Positions 7,883-13,343 of a stretch of DNA of 13,343 nucleotides are shown here, in pieces. The stretch comes from an uncultured Collinsella sp. (GTDB lineage Bacteria > Actinomycetota > Coriobacteriia > Coriobacteriales > Coriobacteriaceae): assembly GCA_900544995.1 (NCBI GenBank), contig UQXC01000055.1:1-13343 (forward strand), read 5' to 3'. The notes beneath the pieces are model-generated. The model saw nothing but the letters and a program-made list of their open reading frames with translations. It searched no databases and was not told the DNA's origin. A program made the position numbers and the translations under genes. Positions within the stretch are counted from its first letter, which is position 1. Each line of letters opens with the position of its first letter.

Positions 7883-7940
7883 TTGCCTTTCAAGCCTGCG
7901 GGCATGGCCGTAAGGCCTATGCCCTTGTCTTTCAAGGCAA
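7883..7940 (+). repeat. Cruciform-like double dyad after the amidohydrolase gene
   Basis: Outer arms TTGCCTT (7883-7889) and AAGGCAA (7934-7940) enclose an inner hairpin: GGGCATGGCC (7900-7909), loop GTAA, GGCCTATGCCC (7914-7924, one bulged base). CTTTCAAG also occurs twice as a direct repeat (7887-7894 and 7929-7936). There is no T-run, so it is not by itself a standard terminator. It may stabilise the 3' end of the upstream mRNA or mark a protein site. Confidence 0.5.
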
Positions 7941-7951
7941 TCTTGGGCACT

Positions 7952-7982
7952 GCCGGCGCCCGGCGCCGGCTATTTGTTTGTT
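7952..7982 (+). terminator. GC-rich hairpin with T-rich tail upstream of the MFS gene
   Basis: GCCGGCGCC (7952-7960) and GGCGCCGGC (7962-7970) form a perfect 19-base palindrome, effectively an 8-bp stem, followed by TATTTGTTTGTT. This resembles an intrinsic terminator for the amidohydrolase transcript. It ends only 14 bases before the MFS start codon and sits just before its ribosome site, so it may attenuate read-through instead. Confidence 0.6.
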
Positions 7983-7996
7983 AAATAAGGAGCAGT

Positions 7997-9301
7997 ATGT
8001 CCCAGCAGCGTAAGTTCTTCCCCGGTTGGCTCGTCGTGGCCTCCGGCTTTGTCATCATGGCCACGTGCTACACGATTTTCGTCAACTGCATGAGCCTGTT
8101 CCAGCCGCTGATCGTTAGCGACCTGGGCATTTCCCTTGCGCAGTACAACATTTCCAATGCCATCTCCACCGTGGTGAGCGTTGTGGGTTCGCTTGTGATC
8201 GGCCATGTGGCCGATAAGGTGAGCGGCCGCGTTCTGGGCTCCCTCACCGTTATCGCCACCTCTGCCGTGCTTGTCGGCATGAGCTTTGTCGGTGAGCTGT
8301 GGCAGGTCTACGTGCTCTTTGCCGTTTCGGGCTGCTTCGCTGTGGCCTCGACCCGTCTGCTCATTAGCCTTGTGACCGCCAACTGGTTTACCGCTAAACG
8401 CGGCCTTGCCATTTCCATCGCACTTTCGGGCTCGGGCTTTGGCGGAGCCATTCTCTCGCCGATCGTGAGCTCTCTTATCGTGAGTGTGGGCTGGCGCTCT
8501 GCGTTCCTGGTACTCGCTGCCGTCTGCATGGTGGCGGCACTGCCCATCACGGCTTACTCCTTCCGCACCAAGCCTTCCGAGATCGGCCTTAAGCCGCTCG
8601 GCGAGAACCCGGGCGATCCGTCCGTCTCGACGGCTGGCGACAAGGACGAGCGCACGGCGCCCGAGGTTAGCGTCGGCTGGTCTCGCATCAAGAAGAGCCC
8701 GGCGTTTTGGCTGCTCGTCGTTGCCTTCCTCTTTATGGGCTTGGTCAATGGCGCCATCCTGCCCAACCAGGTCACCAACATGACGAGCGTTACCGTCAAC
8801 GGCGCCAAGATCGTCACGGGCGGTCATGATCCCATGTGGGCGGGCACGGTGCTTTCGGCCTATATGGTCACCGTCGTTATTGCCAAGATTTCGCTCGGTG
8901 CGATCTATGACCGCTTTGGCCTGCGCTTTGGCAATATCCTTGGCTCCGTTGCGTGCATTATCGCCTGCGTGGCGCTGTGCTTCCCGACGACGGACCTCGG
9001 TCCTATAGTCGCCGCTGTGAGCTTTGGTATCGGAACGTGCATGGGCACCATCACGCCCACGATCGCGGCTTCCAAGCAGTTTGGCATGGCCGACCTTGGC
9101 AAGGTCACGGGAACCATCACTTCGCTCGAGATGGTCGGCGGCACCGTAGGTGCCATTGTCTCGGGCGTGCTGTTCGATGCCACGGGCTCCTTTGCGAGCA
9201 CCTGGATCGTGTGCCTGGCGTGCTCCGTGGTTATGCTCGTGTTCCTGCTGGCATCCGAGCCCATCGCCGCCAAGCTGCGCGCGAGCGTGGCGGGGGAGTA
9301 G
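7997..9301 (+). CDS. MFS transporter, OFA (oxalate/formate antiporter)-like
   Basis: Twelve-helix major facilitator of 434 residues. The opening FFPGWLVVASGF and the region around ANWFTAKRGLAISIALSG resemble the OFA/monocarboxylate branch of the superfamily, whose members carry small organic anions. The loop between helices 2 and 3 carries the MFS motif A form GHVADKVSGRV. The two six-helix halves are joined by a hydrophilic loop at about residues 190-235 (from RTKPSEIGLKPLGE through the charged stretch DKDERTAPE). The second half has the matching YDRFGLRFG motif. AAGGAG four bases before ATG 7997 sets the start. Co-function with the upstream amidohydrolase (uptake of substrate or export of product) is only inferred from order, since hairpins lie between them. 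The substrate is unknown. Confidence 0.9.
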   Translation: MSQQRKFFPGWLVVASGFVIMATCYTIFVNCMSLFQPLIVSDLGISLAQYNISNAISTVVSVVGSLVIGHVADKVSGRVLGSLTVIATSAVLVGMSFVGELWQVYVLFAVSGCFAVASTRLLISLVTANWFTAKRGLAISIALSGSGFGGAILSPIVSSLIVSVGWRSAFLVLAAVCMVAALPITAYSFRTKPSEIGLKPLGENPGDPSVSTAGDKDERTAPEVSVGWSRIKKSPAFWLLVVAFLFMGLVNGAILPNQVTNMTSVTVNGAKIVTGGHDPMWAGTVLSAYMVTVVIAKISLGAIYDRFGLRFGNILGSVACIIACVALCFPTTDLGPIVAAVSFGIGTCMGTITPTIAASKQFGMADLGKVTGTITSLEMVGGTVGAIVSGVLFDATGSFASTWIVCLACSVVMLVFLLASEPIAAKLRASVAGE

Positions 9302-9336
9302 GTAGGCCAAAGCGCATCGCCGCTTGTCCGCTTCGT

Positions 9337-9410
9337 CCGCGGCGGCGCGTCTGGCCGAACGAGTCCCCATACCCTCGTTCGGTCAGACGCGCCGCCGCGG
9401 TTTGTGTTTG
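9337..9410 (+). terminator. Exceptionally long hairpin after the MFS gene
   Basis: The 27-base arm at 9337-9363 pairs with 9374-9400 with a single G-U pair and a ten-base loop. The tail TTTGTGTTTG is T-rich rather than a pure T-run. It starts 36 bases after the MFS stop and most likely terminates that transcript. The stem is much longer than usual for an intrinsic terminator, and read from the opposite strand it is equally stable. Confidence 0.8.
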
Positions 9411-9415
9411 TGCCG

Positions 9416-9421
9416 TATAAT
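9416..9421 (+). promoter_or_regulatory. -10 box of hisS
   Basis: A perfect TATAAT lies 42 bases before the hisS start. The place for a -35 box (about 9393-9398) falls inside the right arm of the upstream hairpin and has no consensus match (CGCCGC). The promoter therefore overlaps the terminator of the previous gene, and activation or an unusual -35 is possible. Confidence 0.55.
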
Positions 9422-9463
9422 GACCATTACCTATGACGCGATACAAAAGAAAGGTGTTTGCCC

Positions 9464-10777
9464 ATGCAGGCACAGAAGGCGGAGGGAACCCGCGACCTTA
9501 TCGGCGCCGAGATGCGCGCCTGGCAAAAGATGCAGCAGATTGCGGCCGGCGTGTTCGAGCCGTTTGGTTTTAAACCCATCGAGACGCCCGCGATCGAGCA
9601 GGTTGACGTGTTTGTCCACGGTATCGGCCAGTCGACCGACGTCGTGCGCAAGGAAATGTTCCGCGTGTTCAGCGGTGCCAACCTGGAGCGCGTCTTTACC
9701 GAGGGCACCGACACCAAACTCAAGCCCAAGCAGCGCCTGGCACTTCGCCCCGAGGGCACGGCCGGCGTGGTGCGCGCCGTCGTCGAGAACAATCTGGTGC
9801 CCCAGGGCTCCACGCCGTTTAAGGCTTACTACGCCGAGGCCATGTTCCGCGGCGAGCGTCCCCAGAAGGGCCGCCTGCGCCAGTTCCACCAGGTGGGCAT
9901 CGAGTGGCTCGGCGCTCCCGATCCGGCGGCAGACGCCGAGTGCATCATCATGCTCATGGAGTTCTACAAGCGCCTGGGCTTCGATCTTTCCAAGCTTCGT
10001 CTGCTCATCAACTCGATGGGTGACGCCCAGTGCCGTCCGGCTTATCGCGAGCAGGTTAAGCAGTTCATCCTCGATCACGCCGACGAGATGTGCGATGAGT
10101 GCCGCGAGCGCGCCGAGCTCAACCCGCTGCGTGCCTTTGACTGCAAGAACGACCACTGCCGCGAGATCATGGCCGAGGCTCCGCTGATGGGTGACAACCT
10201 GTGCGATGAGTGCCGCGAGCACTACGAGCAGGTCAAGCGCTATCTGGATGCCGCCGGTATCGAGTATGTCGAGGATCCCACCTTGGTGCGCGGCCTGGAC
10301 TACTACACCCGTACTGTCTTTGAGGTCGAGGCCCCTGGCGCCGGCGTCGGCTCCATCGGCGGCGGCGGCCGCTACGATGGCCTGGTCGAGCTCGAGGGTG
10401 GCAAGCCCACGGCGGGCGTCGGCTTTGCTGTCGGTTTTGAGCGCGCCCTGCTGGCCCTGCAGGCCTTTGGCAGCGATTTGGGTGCCGATGAGGCCCCGTG
10501 CGTCTATGTCGCCAACGCCGGCAAGGAGCTGCGTCAGAACGTCTTTGCCATTACGCAGGAGCTTCGCGCCGCAGGTATCGTGACCGAGGCCGACTATCAG
10601 GGTCGTTCGCTCAAGGCCCAGTTTAAGCAAGCCGATAAGGTAGGCGCCAAGCTCATCTTGGTCCTGGGTGGCGACGAGCTTGCCGCCGGCAAGGTCAAAG
10701 TGCGCGACATGCAGAGCCATGACGAGGTGCTCGCCGATCTGGACAACGTCGTCGAGGCGGTTCGCGAGCGCCTGTAG
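9464..10777 (+). CDS. hisS: Histidyl-tRNA synthetase
   Basis: Class II aminoacyl-tRNA synthetase of 437 residues that attaches histidine to tRNA-His in the cytoplasm. The N-terminal GTRDL segment and RKEMFRVF of motif 1 are present. Motif 2 reads FRGERPQKGRLRQFHQVGIE. The histidine-specific loops are LVRGLDYYTRTVFE (HisA) and GGGGRYDGL (HisB, part of motif 3). The last ~95 residues form the anticodon-binding domain. An insert carries six cysteines: C210-x2-C213, C227-x4-C232 and C247-x2-C250, a pattern that would suit zinc binding and that I recall from some other bacterial HisRS. The start is ATG 9464, with AAAGGTG seven bases upstream; an in-frame TTG at 9458 is too close to that site. It stands alone between a terminator and a hairpin. 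Confidence 0.97.
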   Translation: MQAQKAEGTRDLIGAEMRAWQKMQQIAAGVFEPFGFKPIETPAIEQVDVFVHGIGQSTDVVRKEMFRVFSGANLERVFTEGTDTKLKPKQRLALRPEGTAGVVRAVVENNLVPQGSTPFKAYYAEAMFRGERPQKGRLRQFHQVGIEWLGAPDPAADAECIIMLMEFYKRLGFDLSKLRLLINSMGDAQCRPAYREQVKQFILDHADEMCDECRERAELNPLRAFDCKNDHCREIMAEAPLMGDNLCDECREHYEQVKRYLDAAGIEYVEDPTLVRGLDYYTRTVFEVEAPGAGVGSIGGGGRYDGLVELEGGKPTAGVGFAVGFERALLALQAFGSDLGADEAPCVYVANAGKELRQNVFAITQELRAAGIVTEADYQGRSLKAQFKQADKVGAKLILVLGGDELAAGKVKVRDMQSHDEVLADLDNVVEAVRERL

Positions 10778-10834
10778 CGCATCTTTTTGAGCTTCGGGCC
10801 TGCTAACGTGCCCTGCTCATGGAGAGCGATTGTT

Positions 10835-10870
10835 ACGGGGGTGTTTCGCTTTTATGCGGAATGCCCCCGT
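10835..10870 (+). terminator. Hairpin after hisS, probable terminator
   Basis: A 15-base arm (10835-10849) pairs with 10856-10870 around a six-base loop TTTTAT, with three G-U pairs and a GC-rich foot ACGGGGG/CCCCCGT. The following bases (TTACGTATG) have no T-run, so termination by this hairpin alone may be weak or helped by Rho. Confidence 0.6.
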
Positions 10871-10930
10871 TTACGTATGCCGCCCACCGAGAAATACGAC
10901 CATTTAGGGCAAAAACCTATGCAATGCAGA

Positions 10931-10990
10931 AAATACTTTTGTGTGGTAAAGCGCAATCAGTGTCGAAAGTATTTCTCAAGCGCCTATAAT
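10931..10990 (+). promoter_or_regulatory. ppc promoter with flanking inverted repeat
   Basis: A perfect -10 TATAAT lies at 10985-10990; the -35 position (about 10961-10967, TGTCGA) matches poorly. AAATACTTT (10931-10939) and AAAGTATTT (10966-10974) form a 9-bp inverted repeat spaced 35 bp centre to centre, and the second arm lies between the -35 and -10. This is a good candidate operator for a repressor or other regulator of ppc. Confidence 0.5.
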
Positions 10991-11014
10991 GAATACCGCA
11001 TGTTACGTGCATAG

Positions 11015-11034
11015 AAGGAGGAATGGGAGGAAAC
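11015..11034 (+). promoter_or_regulatory. Double ribosome binding site of ppc
   Basis: AAGGAGG (11015-11021) and GGGAGG (11025-11030) lie in tandem before GTG 11035. The second is four bases from the GTG. An in-frame ATG at 11023 is only one base from the first site, too close for normal initiation, so GTG 11035 is preferred. Confidence 0.65.
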
Positions 11035-13343
11035 GTGGCTGAGAACCTAAGCAACCAGTCTGTACCCGAAGCCGCGGCGCGCGTCGCTGCCGTGGTCAAC
11101 CGCCTCGTTAACCGAATCGGCTCGAATGCCGAGTCCAGGGAGCGTCTCGCCGAGATCGAGATCCCCGAGGAGCTGCGCGACAATCTGGCGCTGTTCTTGC
11201 GCCTGGAGCGCCGTGTGCTTAGCGAGTATGATCCCGAGATCGCGGACCTGTTCGACAAAATTTTGACAGCCGAGATTGTGGTCAATGCCGGCAACCCCGG
11301 TACCTGCGCTGCCGACGAAGCCGTCGACGAGCAGGGCGTGCCCACCGCCGACGAGCCCACTGCCGTGGCATTTCGTGAGGTCGTCGATTTGATCGACAGC
11401 CTGCCGCTCGATAAGCAGCAGGTCATCGTTCGCGCCTTTACGAGCTTTTTCCATCTGGCAAACCTGTCGGAGGAGAACTACCGTGTGGCGCAGCTGCGCG
11501 AGCGCGAGGCCGGTGCGTCGACCGATACCGAGGTCGATCCTGCCAACGAGCTTACCGTTGCCTATCACCAGCTGGTGAATGAGCTGGGTGTCGAGGGTGC
11601 CAACGAGCTGCTCGACAAGCTCGAGTTCCACCCTGTCTTTACCGCACATCCCACCGAGGCCCGTCGTAAGGCCGTCGAGGGCAAGATCCGCCGTATCTCC
11701 AACCTGCTGGAGGAGCGTCCGCGTCTGGGCGGCTCCGACCTGGTGGAGAACGAGCGCCATATGCTGCAGGAGATCGACGCCCTGGTGCGTACGAGTCCCA
11801 TCGCGCTCAAGAAGCCCACGCCGGTCGAGGAAGCCGATACCATCATCGACATCTTCGATAACACGCTGTTCGACGTTATCCCCGTTATCTATCGTCGTTT
11901 TGACGATTGGGTGCTGGGCGACAAGGCCGGTACTGTGCCGCCGCTGTGCCCGGCGTTCTTCCATCCCGGCAGCTGGATCGGTTCCGACCGCGACGGTAAC
12001 CCCAACGTCACCGCCAAGGTGAGCCGTGAGGTCGCCGCCAAGTACTTTACGCACATGGTGCTCAAGCTCGAGGACAAGTGCCGCCACATCGGCCGCAACC
12101 TCACGCTCGAGGCCACCTACAGCAAGCCGTCGGCCGAGCTCATTAACCTGTGGAACCATCAGGTCGAGATGAGCCCTCGTTACACGGCCCGCGCCGAGCT
12201 GATCTCCGAGCACGAGCCGCATCGCGCCGTCATGCTCGTCATGGCCGACCGCCTGAACGCCACCGTCCGTCGTATCACCGACACCATGTACCACAGCGCC
12301 GACGAGTTCCTGGATGACCTGCGCGTCGTCCAGCGTTCGCTGGCCGCCTGCGGTGCCGTCCGTGCTGCCTACGGCCCGGTCCAAACCATCATCTGGCAGG
12401 TCGAGTCCTTCGGCTTCCATATGGTCGAGATGGAGTTCCGTCAGCACTCCGTGGTGCATGCCCGCGCGCTTAAGGATATCCACGAGAACGGTATCCATGG
12501 CGACCTGCAGCCCATGACGCGCGAGGTCATCGATACCTTCCGCGCTATCGGCTCCATCCAAAAGCGCTACGGCAAGAAGATGGCGCACCGCTACATCATC
12601 TCGTTTACCAAGAGCGCTCAGCATGTGGCCGACGTCTTTGAGCTGGCCCACCTGTCCTTTGCACACGAGGAGGATGTCCCCGAGCTCGACGTGATCCCGT
12701 TGTTCGAGCAGCTCGAGGACCTCGAGGGCTGCGTCGACGTGCTCGATCAGATGCTTACGCTGCCCGTGGTGCAAAAGCGCCTTGCCCAGACCAACCGCCG
12801 CATGGAGGTCATGCTGGGCTATTCCGACTCTTCCAAGGATGCCGGTCCTACCACGGCCATGCTCGCGCTGCACTCCGCGCAGGAGCGCATCGCCAAGTGG
12901 GCAGAGAAGAACGATATCGACCTGGTGCTCATGCACGGTCGCGGCGGTGCCGTGGGCCGTGGCGGCGGCCCGGCCAACAAGGCCGTGCTGGCGCAGCCCA
13001 AGGGTTCGGTCAACTGCTTCTTTAAGCTTACCGAGCAGGGCGAAGTCATCTTTGCCCGTTACGGCAACCGCACGCTGGCTCAGCGCCATGTTGAGTCCGT
13101 TGCCGCCGCAACGCTTTTGCAGTCGGCCCCGAGTGTCGAGAAGACCAACACCGAGACCACGCAGAAGTTCTGGGATATGGCCGAGAAGCTCAACACTGCA
13201 AGCCACGAACGCTATCTGGACCTGCTGAACACCGAGGACTTTACACCGTGGTTCTCGACCGTGACGCCGCTGACCGAGGTCGGTCTGCTGCCGATCGGCT
13301 CCCCCCCCGCCAAGCGCGGGCCGGGGGGCCACGTCGCCCAGAT
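11035..13343 (+). CDS. ppc: Phosphoenolpyruvate carboxylase, 3' end cut by window edge
   Basis: Cytoplasmic enzyme that adds bicarbonate to phosphoenolpyruvate to make oxaloacetate, refilling the C4 pool used for aspartate and, in fermenters, succinate. 769 codons are visible; the family is about 880-930 residues. Signatures: FTAHPTEARRK with catalytic His205, GSWIGSDRDGNPNV (312-325), MLGYSDSSKDAG with Lys601, and the glycine loop HGRGGAVGRGGGPA (634-647) with Arg636, matching E. coli His138, Lys546 and Arg581. The N-terminal part is about 60 residues longer than in E. coli, partly through an acidic insert (about 85-110). At the end the expected GSRPAKR reads GSPPAKR, and the following residues (GPGGHVAQ) do not resemble the family, although the frame stays open; the last ~40-50 bases are probably unreliable. 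It is monocistronic as far as visible, with its own promoter. Confidence 0.96.
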   Translation, partial: MAENLSNQSVPEAAARVAAVVNRLVNRIGSNAESRERLAEIEIPEELRDNLALFLRLERRVLSEYDPEIADLFDKILTAEIVVNAGNPGTCAADEAVDEQGVPTADEPTAVAFREVVDLIDSLPLDKQQVIVRAFTSFFHLANLSEENYRVAQLREREAGASTDTEVDPANELTVAYHQLVNELGVEGANELLDKLEFHPVFTAHPTEARRKAVEGKIRRISNLLEERPRLGGSDLVENERHMLQEIDALVRTSPIALKKPTPVEEADTIIDIFDNTLFDVIPVIYRRFDDWVLGDKAGTVPPLCPAFFHPGSWIGSDRDGNPNVTAKVSREVAAKYFTHMVLKLEDKCRHIGRNLTLEATYSKPSAELINLWNHQVEMSPRYTARAELISEHEPHRAVMLVMADRLNATVRRITDTMYHSADEFLDDLRVVQRSLAACGAVRAAYGPVQTIIWQVESFGFHMVEMEFRQHSVVHARALKDIHENGIHGDLQPMTREVIDTFRAIGSIQKRYGKKMAHRYIISFTKSAQHVADVFELAHLSFAHEEDVPELDVIPLFEQLEDLEGCVDVLDQMLTLPVVQKRLAQTNRRMEVMLGYSDSSKDAGPTTAMLALHSAQERIAKWAEKNDIDLVLMHGRGGAVGRGGGPANKAVLAQPKGSVNCFFKLTEQGEVIFARYGNRTLAQRHVESVAAATLLQSAPSVEKTNTETTQKFWDMAEKLNTASHERYLDLLNTEDFTPWFSTVTPLTEVGLLPIGSPPAKRGPGGHVAQ

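Noticed and set aside
7970..9370. 466-codon minus-strand open frame opposite the MFS gene
   Set aside because: Translation is strongly hydrophilic and low-complexity without motifs, while the + strand gives a clean twelve-helix carrier.
9458..9463. TTG start two codons before hisS ATG
   Set aside because: It lies one base from the ribosome site; ATG 9464 has correct spacing and matches the family N-terminus.
10768..10790. GCGC/GCGC mini-hairpin plus T-run at the end of hisS
   Set aside because: Only a four-base-pair stem overlapping the stop codon; too weak to call, and a stronger hairpin follows at 10835-10870.
11047..13332. 761-codon open frame on the minus strand opposite ppc
   Set aside because: The + strand carries all PEPC signatures over the same span. 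The antisense frame is a codon-bias shadow.
1..13343. CRISPR array, tRNA or rRNA gene, insertion sequence
   Set aside because: No regularly spaced repeats, cloverleaf-like segments, rRNA signatures or transposase motifs were seen on either strand.

Overview
The window is a high-GC, gene-dense bacterial chromosome fragment in which every supported gene lies on the + strand. Codon usage, the strong GGAGG-type ribosome binding sites and the gene types (Actinobacteria-like proteins, tandem Pip/YhgE proteins, an OFA-like MFS carrier, a cysteine-rich HisRS) fit a gut Coriobacteriia such as Collinsella. That assignment comes from general resemblance, not from a marker gene.

Layout. Positions 1-305 are an AT-richer non-coding region with several short dyads. 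Positions 306-5276 hold two abutting genes for large Pip/YhgE-type membrane proteins, translationally coupled and closed by a strong terminator (5374-5410). Positions 5478-6461 encode a DMT/EamA-family transporter, again followed by a terminator (6474-6499). Positions 6578-7873 encode an M20-family metallo-amidohydrolase. After a hairpin-rich spacer comes an MFS carrier (7997-9301), closed by a very long hairpin (9337-9400). Positions 9464-10777 encode histidyl-tRNA synthetase. The window ends inside phosphoenolpyruvate carboxylase (11035 to the edge).

How the parts relate. Only the Pip/YhgE pair is clearly one operon. The amidohydrolase and the MFS carrier could form a functional pair (release and transport of small carboxylates or amino acids), but hairpins separate them. 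hisS and ppc are housekeeping genes, each with its own recognisable -10 box.

I found no convincing new multi-gene system. The most interesting signals are the asymmetric tandem Pip/YhgE pair, nested or promoter-overlapping inverted repeats before several genes, and a six-cysteine insert in HisRS carrying a 21-nt exact repeat. The last ~50 bases look corrupted: the PEPC reading frame stays open but loses its conserved sequence.
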